DNA of 64,000 nt from Oryzomonas sagensis (GCF_008802355.1 NZ_VZRA01000001.1:318980-382979); one strand, 5' to 3'; numbered from the stretch's first letter, positions 1 to 9,010 are shown. Notes: generated from the letters alone by a model not told the origin. Translations and numbers: made by a program.

Positions 1-96
1 GAGAACGCCACCCGCATCAGGCCGGCCGTTTCCTTTATCGAGGACGACGAGGACCAGTACGACATCCCGACCTTCCTGCGGAAATCGGTGGACTAG
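1..96 (+). CDS. ftsZ: FtsZ, C-terminal end (partial)
   Basis: These are the last 31 codons and the TAG stop of a gene that begins before the window. The residues DIPTFLRK near the end match the conserved FtsZ C-terminal peptide, which binds FtsA, ZipA or MinC-type partners at the division ring. The acidic stretch EDDEDQ just before it fits the end of the variable linker. Only this tail is visible, so the call rests on that peptide. A terminator pair follows directly, so ftsZ is probably the last gene of its division operon. Confidence 0.8.
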   Translation, partial: ENATRIRPAVSFIEDDEDQYDIPTFLRKSVD

Positions 97-112
97 ACAG
101 CGCACCAACAAC

Positions 113-174
113 GAGGGGAGGCAGCGATGCCTCCCCTCTTTCTGCCCGGCTTCTTCTGAAGAACCGGGTTTTTT
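113..174 (+). terminator. Tandem Rho-independent terminators after ftsZ
   Basis: The first hairpin has a perfect 10-bp stem, GAGGGGAGGC (113-122) with GCCTCCCCTC (129-138), followed by a short T run. A second hairpin pairs CCCGG (145-149) plus TTCTT with AAGAA plus CCGGG (164-168) and is followed by six T. Both lie between the ftsZ stop and the cytochrome gene. Confidence 0.85.
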
Positions 175-225
175 GTACCCCAAAATCCTGCATTACAACG
201 TCCCACGGCACGAAGGTTGACGCAC

Positions 226-534
226 ATGGATTGGATCGAAACCGCACACGGCAGAAAGATGATTCCCGTTGCCACAGGTATTGTTGCCGTGGCGCTGCTG
301 GCGGGCACGGCCTGCGCCGCCCCCGAAGTCATCCCCATGAAAAACGGGGTCACATTCAGGCACAAGGCCCACATGCTCGCCACCCACACCTGTAGGCCCT
401 GTCACGAAGCTGGGCCGGGCAAGATCGAGGGTTTCGGCAAGGAGTGGGCGCACAAGAACTGCAAGGGGTGCCACGGGGAGCGGAATGCGGGGCCGTATCA
501 CTGCGCCGGCTGCCATGCGAAGGTGTATGATTAG
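226..534 (+). CDS. Periplasmic triheme c-type cytochrome (c7-like)
   Basis: The 102-residue protein has three CxxCH heme-binding motifs (CRPCH, CKGCH, CAGCH) and extra histidines (FRHKAHM, WAHK) able to act as distal ligands. This is the layout of small class III c7 cytochromes that carry electrons in the periplasm of Geobacter relatives. The N-terminus has an RK-containing start, a hydrophobic stretch and an ACAA-type signal peptidase site near residue 29. The ATG at 226 is chosen because GAAGG lies 9 bases upstream. An in-frame TTG at 217 touches that ribosome site, and ATG 259 would lose the positive n-region. It has its own unit after the ftsZ terminators and converges with the next minus-strand gene. 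Confidence 0.85.
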   Translation: MDWIETAHGRKMIPVATGIVAVALLAGTACAAPEVIPMKNGVTFRHKAHMLATHTCRPCHEAGPGKIEGFGKEWAHKNCKGCHGERNAGPYHCAGCHAKVYD

Positions 535-562
535 CGGGACGCTGAAAGAAAGATAACCGGCT

Positions 563-742
563 TTAAGTGTTATACTCCGGGCAGTACATCATCACCAGCC
601 TGGCCCGGTTCTCGAGGCAGAGGGGGCACAGTTCTCCGGCATCCTGCCACACCTCGCCAGCCAGCCATTCCCCGGCCTCGGCGTATTCCGAACGCTCACC
701 AGTCTCATCAAACTCCTGCTTGCAGATGCTGCATCGCTTCAT
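563..742 (-). CDS. Small CxxC/CPLC zinc-ribbon-like protein
   Basis: This 59-residue ORF has two cysteine pairs, CSIC at residues 4-7 and CPLC at 39-42, plus a lone Cys at 54, a spacing that suggests a small metal-binding ribbon. GGAGAGG lies 5 bases before the ATG. The ATG overlaps the stop of the radical SAM gene upstream (ATGA), so translation is probably coupled and the two likely work together. I do not recognise a named family. A metal-binding role is inferred only from the cysteines. Confidence 0.65.
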   Translation of the reverse strand: MKRCSICKQEFDETGERSEYAEAGEWLAGEVWQDAGELCPLCLENRARLVMMYCPEYNT

Positions 743-2433
743 GGCGTCCTCTCCCCTCCCCCCATGGCTCGTTCGTACTCATTCCTCAGATGTTCCCGGT
801 CCGCCGTGCCGATGACGCTCCAGGGCAGGATCGCATCTTCGGGGATCTCGCGGCACACATAGCCGTCCGTATCGATCCCGCACTGCTTGGCCGCCTTCTT
901 GAGGGAACACCCCGCGGCCATGGCGGCCACCAGGGCCGAGAGCCGCCGGTCCCCCCGGGACAGCAGGGCCTGGAGGTAGGACTCCCGCAGGCTTTCCACC
1001 TTGAGGCGCACGTTGGGCATGGCACGCACGGCCGTTTCCAGGAGCTTCACCTTGCGCTCCAAGGAGGCGAGCGGCTCCATGCCGCACCACTGGAAGGGGG
1101 TGAACGGCTTGGGAATGAAGGGGTTGACCGACAGGATAATCTCGCCGATCCGCTTGTTGGCCCGCGCCCGCTCCAACACCCGCTCGCGGATGGCCGCCAC
1201 CAGCCGGAGCAGTTCATCCAGATCAGCCTCCGTCTCCGTCGGCAGGCCGATGATGAAGTACAGCTTCAGGTTCAGGATGTCCCGGGAGATCAGCATGTCG
1301 CAGGCATCCAGGATCTGCCCCTCGTTCAGGTTCTTGCGGATCAGGTCCCGCAGCCGCTGGGAGCCACCCTCCGGCGCCAGGGAGATGGTCTTGTGGCCGC
1401 TTTGCGTCAGGGCATCAAGCATGGCGCTGTCCAGCCGGTCGATGCGCAGGGACGAGACCGAGACCTTGGCCCCTTTTTCCACAATGTAGCTACAGAGGCG
1501 GCCGATATCCCGGTAGTCCGACACCGCCGCCCCCACCAGCCCGACCTTGGAGCGGTGCCTGAGCCCCTCGTCCACCGCAGCCGTGAGGTGCTCGAAGGGC
1601 TGCTGGCGAAAGGGGCCGTAGATGAAACCCGCACTACAGAAGCGGCAACCGCGCGGACACCCCCGGCTCACCTCCACCAGGAACATGTCGCCGAATTCCG
1701 TGTTGTCGGTCAGGATGAGGGACGCCGCCGGCCGATGCTGTTCCAGTACGGGGCAGGCGCGCACCACCGGCAGCGGGGCGCCCGGAGCACCCTCAAAGCC
1801 GGTCAGGCAGCCATCGGTATCGTACCGCGGTCGGTAGAGGCTCGGGACATAGAAGCCGGGCCGGGCGGCCAAGGCGGACAACAACCCTCCCCTCCCCCCC
1901 TGCTGGGGGGACATCAAGCACGACACCAGGGCCGGGATGAGCTCCTCCCCCTCGCCGATGCAGACGACGTCCAGGAAGTCGGCCACCGGTTCGGGATTGA
2001 TGAAAAACGCCGCCCCTCCCGCAATGATCAGGGGATCGGCAGCGGTGCGCCCGGCAGCCGAAACCGGGATACGCGCCAGTTCCAGCATGAGGGGGATATG
2101 GAGGTAGTCAGGCTCGAAGGAGGTGGAAAAGGCGACGACGTCGAAATCAGCCAGGGGGCGTTGGCTTTCCAGAGAGAGGAGCGGCGTGCCGCTGCGCCGG
2201 TATTCCTCCCGATCCTCCCGGTCGGGTAGAAAGGCCCGTTCGCACAGGATATCGGCAGATTCCGCCAGGAGCCCGAAGACCGTCTGGAACCCCAGGCTGC
2301 TCATGGCGGTCTGGTAGGAGTTGGGGTAGACGAGGCAGACGGCGAGCTGCCCGCCCCGGCTCCGCACATCGGGGCGCAGGCTGGTCTCCGCCTCCAGCAG
2401 GGCGCGCAGTTTTTGTCTGATCTTCCAGGTCAT
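739..2433 (-). CDS. B12-binding-type radical SAM protein
   Basis: The 564-residue protein has an N-terminal cobalamin-binding-like region (VCLVYPNSYQTAMSSLG onward) and a radical SAM core with the cluster motif CPRGCRFC near residue 260, then SAM-barrel features (LAPEGGSQRLR). It matches the TIGR03960-type family often linked to a radical-SAM-associated DUF2344 protein. No DUF2344 domain is fused here. ATG 2433 is chosen because the longer frame's first 21 residues are encoded by the upstream intergenic repeat and the region just before the ATG. Its stop overlaps the small CxxC gene. The substrate is unknown. Confidence 0.8.
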   Translation of the reverse strand: MTWKIRQKLRALLEAETSLRPDVRSRGGQLAVCLVYPNSYQTAMSSLGFQTVFGLLAESADILCERAFLPDREDREEYRRSGTPLLSLESQRPLADFDVVAFSTSFEPDYLHIPLMLELARIPVSAAGRTAADPLIIAGGAAFFINPEPVADFLDVVCIGEGEELIPALVSCLMSPQQGGRGGLLSALAARPGFYVPSLYRPRYDTDGCLTGFEGAPGAPLPVVRACPVLEQHRPAASLILTDNTEFGDMFLVEVSRGCPRGCRFCSAGFIYGPFRQQPFEHLTAAVDEGLRHRSKVGLVGAAVSDYRDIGRLCSYIVEKGAKVSVSSLRIDRLDSAMLDALTQSGHKTISLAPEGGSQRLRDLIRKNLNEGQILDACDMLISRDILNLKLYFIIGLPTETEADLDELLRLVAAIRERVLERARANKRIGEIILSVNPFIPKPFTPFQWCGMEPLASLERKVKLLETAVRAMPNVRLKVESLRESYLQALLSRGDRRLSALVAAMAAGCSLKKAAKQCGIDTDGYVCREIPEDAILPWSVIGTADREHLRNEYERAMGGGERTP

Positions 2434-2475
2434 GGGACGAGTATACAGGCGCAGCGCGGGATCAGGCAAACAAAA

Positions 2476-2596
2476 AGGTCGTTGAAAAACAGCCATCTCG
2501 CCGCCGTCCTCGAAAACCCCTTGTGCGACGTAGCGCTGCTACGCCTCCGCGGGGTTTTTCTGCGGGTGCGACGATCTGACTATTTTTGAACGACCT
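2476..2596 (+). repeat. Palindromic MITE/REP-like element, copy 1
   Basis: This 121-bp element is an imperfect palindrome over its whole length. Its outer ends are AGGTCGTT and AACGACCT, its middle stem pairs GAAAACCCC with GGGGTTTTTC, and its core is GCGTAGC...GCTACGC-like. It is closely similar to copy 4 (17929-18049), and differences fall in paired positions. It lies between the sfrA stop and the radical SAM start. Confidence 0.9.
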
Positions 2597-2624
2597 GGGC
2601 CTTTCAGCCAATGTAGGTCCGGCA

Positions 2625-5222
2625 TCAGGCCTTTTCCAGCTTGACCCCCACCGTGTTCCCCGCCCCCTGGGTCAAGAGGTTCACCTGGGCCTCCCGGAAA
2701 TGGGCAGGGACGAACAGCGTGCCCTCCGGGGCCGTCTCCAGTACCTTGGCGGTGAGGAGAATGCTCCCCCGGGAGGAGGAAATCTTGACCGCACTTCCGG
2801 TGACGATACCCGCCTTGCGGGCATCCGCTGGCGCTATCTCCACATACGCCTCGCCGGCAACGGCCATATTGTTGTCCGACCAGGTGGAGAAGGTGCCGTT
2901 GTGGTGCAGCACCGGCCCGATGATGAGGCTCAGGGGGTAGGCCCCATCCCGCCGGGCAGGGGAGGCGGGCGTTACCGGCGCAAACGTCGCCGGCTTGTCG
3001 CTGAGGGCCGGCCGGTTCTTGGCCCGCCCCATACGGCACCCCTCGTGGTCGCACTGCTCGCTGTAGAGCCCGGTCAGCCGGGCGATCTCATGGTGCAGCT
3101 CTTCCGCCGACGCCGCCGTGATATTCGCTACGGGCGACACGAGATCGTGCAGCTTCGCCAGGATCTCGCCGTCGGTGCGGGCATCGCCGGCCGGGGCCAC
3201 GGCCCGTGGGAAACACTGCACCCGATTGTCCACGGAGGTGAAGGAGCCGGACTTCTCGGCCCCGCTGGCGGCGGGCAGCACGATGTGGGCCAGACGGGCG
3301 GTGTCGGTCAGGAACAGGTCCTGCACCACCAGCAGGTCCAGCTTCTGAAGAGCCTTCATGATGCGGGTGCGGTCCGGCATGAAATGCAGCGGGTCGCTTC
3401 CCATGACGTACAGTGCACGGATTTCGCCCTTTTCGATCCCTTCGACGATCTGGAAGAGATCCTTGCCCGGCGTGGTGGAAACAGCGACCTTCCAATCCGC
3501 ACCGAAGCGGGCGGCGGCATGGGCGTAGTCGTGATAGCCGGGCAGATACTCGGGGCAGACCCCCATGTCCAGCATCCCCTGGGTGTTGTTCTTCTCGTCC
3601 AGCGGATAGATACCGGCGCCGCCCGTGCCGGCCGCCCCGGTCAGGAGGGCCAGATTGACCACGCCGGTGACGGCATTGGCCGCATCAACGGAGCGCATGA
3701 CCTCGGCACCGTAGATGACGGCCACGCGGCCGTTAACGCCTATGAGGCGAGCCGCCTCGCGCAACTCGGCCTCGCCGACGCCGCTCGCCTCGGCGATCTG
3801 CTCAAAGGTGATCCCGCCGAGGGCCGTGGTGAACGCGGCGAACTCCTTGGTATCGGCGTCGATGAAAGCCTTGTTTTCAAGCCCTTCAGCCAGGATAGCC
3901 TTGTTGAGGCCGGCCACCAGCCAGGCCTCGCCGCCGGAACGGTACTGGAGAAACGCGTTGGCGAACGGCGTGATCCAACTGGCGCGGGCACCGGCCACGA
4001 CCAATTTGGCGTCGTTCCGGGTGGCGGCCCGGATCACCCGGTAGGCAAAACCGGCCGATTCGGCCTTGAGGTCGCTCCCCAGGACCACGACCGCCGTGGC
4101 CTGCTCAATGGCGTCCATGGCAACGGTTCCGCCGCTGTAGCCCAGCATCCGCCACTGGATGAGCTGGGCCGGGAAATAGCCGAGACGCGCCTCGGAGTCG
4201 ATGTTGTTGGTGCCCACGGCGCCACGCAGGAACTTCTGGAAGAGATAACTCTCCTCGTTGGTCACCCGGGGCGAACCGATACCGGCCACACTGGCCCCGC
4301 CGCTTGCGGAAACGATATCCTTCAAACGGGCCGCAACCGTGCCCAGGGCCTGATCCCAGCCGGCCTCCTGCTGTTTGCCGGCTGCGTCCTTGAGGAGTGG
4401 TTCGGTCAGTCTGCCGGAAGAGTTGAAGGCGGCATAGCCGAAACGGCCGTTGATACACAGGTTGCCGCGGTTGAAGCCGTCATCGGAACTGGTGACCCGC
4501 TCCACGCGGCCGTCGCGGGAATGGTAGTCGATCTGGCAGCCGGACGAGCAGAAGGCGCAGACGCTTCTGGTCACGTCGAAGGTCCAGGGGCGGCCGCGGA
4601 ACTTGAACGGTTTGCTGATCAGGGTGCCGGTGGGGCAGGCGTTGATGCAGTTGCCGCAGAAATCGCAATCAAGCGGCTTGCCGTCCACGGTGCCGATCAG
4701 GGAGCGGTCGCCGCAGTTCTTGACCTCGATGGCATCGGCCCCCACGATCTCGTGGCAGACCTTGACGCACTTCTCGCACAGGATGCAGCGGGTGGAGCAA
4801 TTCTCGATCAGGGGCCAGTCGTAGACGATCGGCAGAGGTTCCCGCTCGGCGGCATACTCGTTCCGGTCCACCTTGAGGGCAAAGCAGGTATCCTGCAGGT
4901 CGCATTCGCCCCCGGCGTCGCACACCGGGCAGTCCAGCGGGTGGTTGACCAGCATCAACTCCAGCGTCTTTTTGCGGGCTTTCTCCAACTGCGGCGACGT
5001 GGTGGTGACAACGATGCCTTCCTTGACCGGGGTGTTGCAGGCGGTCATGAACCGGTCAACCCCCTCGATCGCCACCACACAGATACGACAGGCCCCGGTG
5101 GTGGAAACCTTTTTCAGCCAGCAGAGCGTCGGGATCTTGATCCCCAGCCCGGCGGCCGCATCCAGGATGGTCGTCCCTGCAGGGACCTGTATCTGTCTGC
5201 CGTCAATCGTCAGCGTAACCAT
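2625..5222 (-). CDS. sfrA: SfrA/NuoG-like iron-sulfur oxidoreductase subunit
   Basis: The 865-residue protein is built like NuoG. It has an N-terminal [2Fe-2S] ferredoxin (Cys 34, 45, 48, 62), a His-Cys3 cluster site (His 94, Cys 98, 101, 107), two 4Fe-4S ferredoxin motifs (Cys 142-156 and 186-196), a further CAFCSSGC cluster site at 222-229, then a molybdopterin-oxidoreductase-type body and a C-terminal dinucleotide-binding domain. Because it follows a GltD/NuoF hybrid subunit rather than nuoE/F, I read the pair as SfrAB. In Geobacter this is a cytoplasmic NADPH oxidoreductase first described as a soluble Fe(III) reductase and later tied to acetate metabolism. ATG 5222 has GGAG 6 bases upstream. 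TTG 5228 would touch the ribosome site. A NuoG role in complex I is the alternative. Confidence 0.8.
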   Translation of the reverse strand: MVTLTIDGRQIQVPAGTTILDAAAGLGIKIPTLCWLKKVSTTGACRICVVAIEGVDRFMTACNTPVKEGIVVTTTSPQLEKARKKTLELMLVNHPLDCPVCDAGGECDLQDTCFALKVDRNEYAAEREPLPIVYDWPLIENCSTRCILCEKCVKVCHEIVGADAIEVKNCGDRSLIGTVDGKPLDCDFCGNCINACPTGTLISKPFKFRGRPWTFDVTRSVCAFCSSGCQIDYHSRDGRVERVTSSDDGFNRGNLCINGRFGYAAFNSSGRLTEPLLKDAAGKQQEAGWDQALGTVAARLKDIVSASGGASVAGIGSPRVTNEESYLFQKFLRGAVGTNNIDSEARLGYFPAQLIQWRMLGYSGGTVAMDAIEQATAVVVLGSDLKAESAGFAYRVIRAATRNDAKLVVAGARASWITPFANAFLQYRSGGEAWLVAGLNKAILAEGLENKAFIDADTKEFAAFTTALGGITFEQIAEASGVGEAELREAARLIGVNGRVAVIYGAEVMRSVDAANAVTGVVNLALLTGAAGTGGAGIYPLDEKNNTQGMLDMGVCPEYLPGYHDYAHAAARFGADWKVAVSTTPGKDLFQIVEGIEKGEIRALYVMGSDPLHFMPDRTRIMKALQKLDLLVVQDLFLTDTARLAHIVLPAASGAEKSGSFTSVDNRVQCFPRAVAPAGDARTDGEILAKLHDLVSPVANITAASAEELHHEIARLTGLYSEQCDHEGCRMGRAKNRPALSDKPATFAPVTPASPARRDGAYPLSLIIGPVLHHNGTFSTWSDNNMAVAGEAYVEIAPADARKAGIVTGSAVKISSSRGSILLTAKVLETAPEGTLFVPAHFREAQVNLLTQGAGNTVGVKLEKA

Positions 5223-5279
5223 GTGCAACTCCAGACTTTAAGTGCTATTTTTCTCTTAGCAGGCTATTCAAAAATTCAT

Positions 5280-5477
5280 AGGTTGTTCAAAAATAGCCAG
5301 ATCGTCGCCCCCGGAGAGAGCCCTGAGGAGGCAGGCCCTCTCTCTATCTCTCCCCCAGAGGGGGAGAGCATGCCTTGCCCTCTCCCTCTGGGAGAGGGAT
5401 TGGGTGAGGGTTTGCAGCGCTACGCCGCACGAAAGGGCTTTCGAGGAGGCGGCGAGATGGCTGTTTTTCAACAACCT
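5280..5477 (-). repeat. Palindromic element, copy 2, with nested repeat
   Basis: This 198-bp copy lies in the reverse orientation, between sfrB and sfrA. Its ends match copies 1 and 4, but its core palindrome is broken after TAGCGCTGC by a second repeat (about 5337-5412). That insert holds CTCTCCC/GGGAGAG-type hairpins and GGGTGAGGG. The element ends 2 bases from the sfrB stop. A degenerate extra end (aggctattcaaaaat) precedes it at 5259-5275. Confidence 0.9.
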
Positions 5478-5479
5478 CC

Positions 5480-7501
5480 CTACACAACCGCCATGGCCAT
5501 GCGGTAGCAGCGCAAACACCGGTCGGCCTCGGCCTGGGCAGTGCTGTCGCTGAAACCCAGTTCGACCTCGTTGTAGTTCTTGAGGCCGGCCCGCTCTCTG
5601 CCGTGGACCTCTTTCTGGTTGGCGCGCCCGGCGGCATCGAGCCAGGCCACCTTCTCGCCCTTGTCGTATACCCCCAGGTAGGTTAAGAGGTCGTCAAAGA
5701 TATCGTCTTCGGTGAGATAGGCCTTGCCCTCCTCCAGCCAGCGCTGGATTACCCGGGCGGCACGGTGAGCATTGCCCACGCAGGCCACCACGGTCAGGGG
5801 GCCGATCTCGGCGTCGCCGCCGGCAAAGACCCCGTCGCAGTCGGTCATGAGGAAGCGGGAGAGCGGGTTGCCCATGCCGTCCTTGAGATCCTTTCCCGCC
5901 GCATCCTTGAGGGACAGGTGCCTGGTGACCACCGTATTCCACTTGCTGATGTCGATGCCCATATCGGGGGGAATGAACCCCAGGTCGGCGTCCTGGCCGA
6001 TGGCCGGGATGACCGTGTCGCACTCGATGACGAACTCGCTGCCCGCCATCGGTTCGGGACGGCGGCGGCCGGAGGCGTCGGGCTCTCCCAACTCCATGCG
6101 GACGCATTCCACGCCGACCACCTCGTGCTGCTCGTTGGCGATGATCCGGGTGGGGAGCACCTGGAACTCGAACTGGACCCCCTCCTCGTCGGCGCCGTCC
6201 ACCTCCCACACATCGGCAGGCATCTCCTTGCGGGAGCGGCGGTAGACCAGGTAGGAGTCCTGGGCACCTTCGCGCAGGGCGACCCGGACGCAGTCGATGG
6301 CGGTATTGCCCCCACCGACCACCACGACCTTCTTGCCCATGCCGGTCGGCTTGCCCATGTAGGCCTCACGCAGGAAGTCGATCCCCCCCTTGAGGAAGCC
6401 CTTGTACCCCTTGTCCTCCCCTTCCACACCCATGGGCTTGGAGCGGTGGGCGCCGGGGGCGATGAACACCGAGTCGTGCTTCTTCTTCAGGTCGGCCAGG
6501 GAGATGTCCGTGCCGACGCGGCAGTTATAGACGATCTCGACCCCCAGGGACTGGATGATGTCGATGTCGCGTTGCAGGATCGTGCGCGGCATGCGGTAGG
6601 CCGGGATGCCGACCGCGATCATGCCGCCGCCGTACCCTTCCGGCAGCGCCTCGTAGATGGTGCAGGGGTATCCTTCCAGGGCCAGGTAATAGGCGGCGGC
6701 CAGACCGGCAGGACCGGCGCCCACGATGCCGACGGTCTTGCTCTTCCGCGGCTTGGGCTGCATGGGGGGGGCAAGTTTGTGCACTCGTTCGTAATCCGAG
6801 GCGGATCGTTTGAGCACCATGATGTTGATGGCATCATCCACGTTCTTGCGGCGGCAGGCGCTCTCGCAGGGGTGGGGGCAGACCCGCCCGCAGACGGCCG
6901 GGAGCGGCATGTTCTCGCGGATGGTGGCCAGGGAATCGGAAAAACGGAGGTTCTTGATATCCTCGATGTACCGGGGGATGTCGATATGGGACGGGCATCT
7001 GTCCATGCAGGGGGCGGTGATCCTGTGGAGGTATCCGTCGGTGTTGTTGACCGCACGCCGTTCATGGAGGCGGGTGACGAATTCGGCGCGGTAGTGTTGT
7101 ACCGCATCGAAGACCGGCACCGTGGCGCTCTGGCACAGGGTGCACTTGCAATTCCTGAGCAGTTCCGCCAGATCCCCGACCATGTCCAGGTCGGTCTCTT
7201 TGGCCGTACCGTCCAACACCCCCTTGAGCAGGTCCATCAACACCTTGGTGCCCTTCTTGCCCGGCGTGCACTTGCCGCAGCAGTACAGGGTCTGGACGCG
7301 CTTCATGTACTCGGCCGTCATGGCCGGCACATCAACCGTCTTGTCGAACAGAATGATGCCATCCCACCCCATGAACGCGCGCAAGGGACGTTCGCCGTCA
7401 AAGGCCGCCGGCAGCTTGAAGGCGACCGCCTGCGGTTCACCGGAAACATTCCTGTTGTCAACGACGTTTCTGCCCCACGTGGAAAAGAGTACTGAAGACA
7501 C
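5480..7501 (-). CDS. sfrB: SfrB/GltD-like FAD-NAD(P)H oxidoreductase subunit
   Basis: The 673-residue protein starts with a NuoF-like 4Fe-4S domain (CCGKCTPG at 74-81; CKCTLC at 118-123). A GltD-type double-cluster domain follows (CMDRC at 165-169; CGRVCPHPCESAC at 204-216), then an FAD site (GAGPAGLAAAYYL near 261) and an NADPH site (GGGNTAID at 396-403). This is the SfrB design of Geobacter, where the flavoprotein oxidises NADPH and passes electrons to SfrA. GTG 7501 is chosen because GGAGG sits 5 bases upstream; the frame stays open to a TTG at 7552 that lacks this site. sfrA follows, separated by repeat copy 2. Confidence 0.82.
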   Translation of the reverse strand: MSSVLFSTWGRNVVDNRNVSGEPQAVAFKLPAAFDGERPLRAFMGWDGIILFDKTVDVPAMTAEYMKRVQTLYCCGKCTPGKKGTKVLMDLLKGVLDGTAKETDLDMVGDLAELLRNCKCTLCQSATVPVFDAVQHYRAEFVTRLHERRAVNNTDGYLHRITAPCMDRCPSHIDIPRYIEDIKNLRFSDSLATIRENMPLPAVCGRVCPHPCESACRRKNVDDAINIMVLKRSASDYERVHKLAPPMQPKPRKSKTVGIVGAGPAGLAAAYYLALEGYPCTIYEALPEGYGGGMIAVGIPAYRMPRTILQRDIDIIQSLGVEIVYNCRVGTDISLADLKKKHDSVFIAPGAHRSKPMGVEGEDKGYKGFLKGGIDFLREAYMGKPTGMGKKVVVVGGGNTAIDCVRVALREGAQDSYLVYRRSRKEMPADVWEVDGADEEGVQFEFQVLPTRIIANEQHEVVGVECVRMELGEPDASGRRRPEPMAGSEFVIECDTVIPAIGQDADLGFIPPDMGIDISKWNTVVTRHLSLKDAAGKDLKDGMGNPLSRFLMTDCDGVFAGGDAEIGPLTVVACVGNAHRAARVIQRWLEEGKAYLTEDDIFDDLLTYLGVYDKGEKVAWLDAAGRANQKEVHGRERAGLKNYNEVELGFSDSTAQAEADRCLRCYRMAMAVV

Positions 7502-7564
7502 TCGAACCTCCAAAAACCGGCCCCCGGGAGTCAAGGGGTTAAACTCTTGCAATTATTGTTAAAT

Positions 7565-7595
7565 TTTGCATAAGCAAAGTGTATACAGTATGCAT
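7565..7595. promoter_or_regulatory. Inverted repeats in the sfrB/aminopeptidase intergenic region
   Basis: The 232-bp divergent region between sfrB and the M29 peptidase gene holds two short inverted repeats: TTTGC-ATAA-GCAAA (7565-7578) and ATAC-A-GTAT (7583-7591). TTTGCATA recurs near 7638. They could be operators for sfrBA, but I found no convincing -35/-10 pair, so this is tentative. Confidence 0.3.
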
Positions 7596-7733
7596 GAGTA
7601 GCACAATAATGTTCCAGAAATCAAGGGAAAAAAAATCTTTGCATACCACTGCCTTTCAAGCGGTTTCACCTTTGCGCCATTCTGTGCTATAGAGAGGTGA
7701 CAGGAGTACCCCACGCTATGGAAGGATACGGTC

Positions 7734-8864
7734 ATGACCCCTCTCGACGGAGCATTTCGTTCACTCTTTGAAACCAACATGGGTATCCGCGCCAATGAAC
7801 GGGTCCTGGTGTTCAGCGACACGATCCGGGCCGACGAAACGGTCTCCGCAAGCGACCGGGACCGGCGCGTACGCCTGCATGCCACCGCCCGCATGGCGGC
7901 GGCATTCGCCGCGAGGACGTATGGCAGCGGCGGCTTCGTGGAATTCCCCGCCACCCCTGCCTCGGGAGCCGAGCCGCCCCGGGAGCTCTGGCTGGCGACC
8001 TTCGGCGCAGACGCCATCGCCGAACTGGAACGGACGGGGCTCCTGGCAAAGCTCCTGGCAAAACAGGCTGCACCCGACGAGATCGGCACCGCCCGGGAGA
8101 TCATCCTGGCCCACCGGCACGCCGTGGCCGACGTCATCATCGCCCTGTCCAACAACTCCACCAGCCATACCCGCTACCGCGCCCTGGCCTGCGCCACCGG
8201 CACACGCTTCGCCAGTCTGCCCCACTTCGACCCGGACATGTTCCACAGTTCCATGACCGTGGACTGGCAGGCCTTGGCAGACCGCACCGCCCGGCTGGTG
8301 GCGGCGGTCAACCGGGCGGAGTGGGTACGGGTCACCTGCCCCAACGGCACCGACATGATGATCTGCAAACAGGGGCGCCACGCCGGGGGGGACGACGGTC
8401 TGCTGACCGCGCCCGGCTGCTTCGGCAACCTCCCGGCCGGCGAGGGATATCTTGCGCCGTTGGAGGGCAAAAGTCACGGCATCATGGTGATCGAGTGGGC
8501 GCCGACCCGCAAATTGGACGAGCCGCTGCGTCTCTTCGTGGAGAACGGCACCGTGGCGCGGATCGAGGGAGCGGACCGGCATCGCGCCAAGCTTGAGGCC
8601 AAATTCGCCGAGGACGCCAACTGCCGGAACATCGCCGAACTGGGCATCGGCACCAACGACAAGGCCAGCCGGCCGGACAATGTGCTGGAAGCCGAGAAGA
8701 TCCTCGGCACCATCCACATCGCCCTGGGGGACAACTCCGGCTTCGGCGGCCGGGTCAGCGCCCCGTTCCATGAGGATTACGTCTTCTACCACCCGACCGT
8801 GACGGCCATCATGGCCGATGGGAGTGAGCGGGTCCTTATCGATGACGGGAAGATGCTGGTTTAA
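7734..8864 (+). CDS. M29-type (AmpT-like) metal aminopeptidase
   Basis: The 376-residue protein has the motifs of the thermophilic aminopeptidase T family. LPAGEGYLAP supplies a metal-binding Glu, and the C-terminal block has LGIGTN, EKILGTIHIALGDN, FGG and the HEDYVFYHP region with further ligands. Such enzymes are cytoplasmic metal-dependent exopeptidases, usually 370-410 residues, and no signal peptide is seen here. AGGA lies about 8 bases before the ATG. It is transcribed away from sfrB and followed after 146 bp by mqnD. The natural substrate is unknown. Confidence 0.8.
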   Translation: MTPLDGAFRSLFETNMGIRANERVLVFSDTIRADETVSASDRDRRVRLHATARMAAAFAARTYGSGGFVEFPATPASGAEPPRELWLATFGADAIAELERTGLLAKLLAKQAAPDEIGTAREIILAHRHAVADVIIALSNNSTSHTRYRALACATGTRFASLPHFDPDMFHSSMTVDWQALADRTARLVAAVNRAEWVRVTCPNGTDMMICKQGRHAGGDDGLLTAPGCFGNLPAGEGYLAPLEGKSHGIMVIEWAPTRKLDEPLRLFVENGTVARIEGADRHRAKLEAKFAEDANCRNIAELGIGTNDKASRPDNVLEAEKILGTIHIALGDNSGFGGRVSAPFHEDYVFYHPTVTAIMADGSERVLIDDGKMLV

Positions 8865-9010
8865 CCGCCAGAGAATGCGATCCGGGCAAACGGGCGGAGT
8901 CCCGTGTGTCCCCGCACTAACCAAACAACATTGTAAAGGGTTCGGATGCCGGGCGCCTAGGGCGCAACGAAGCGGACGGACCCGATCCCGAGTTATAGAA
9001 CGGAGTTGCC

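Noticed and set aside
790-2229. 479-residue plus-strand frame opposite the radical SAM gene
   Set aside because: Antisense shadow with no start signal or family features.
2625-5222. Calling this gene nuoG of complex I
   Set aside because: No nuoE/F/H neighbours, and it follows a GltD/NuoF-hybrid flavoprotein. The pair fits SfrAB better, though the fold is NuoG-like.
2586-5507. 973-residue open frame on the plus strand opposite sfrA
   Set aside because: It lies antisense to a clear SfrA/NuoG-like protein, has no domain and reads through a repeat. It is a by-product of high GC.
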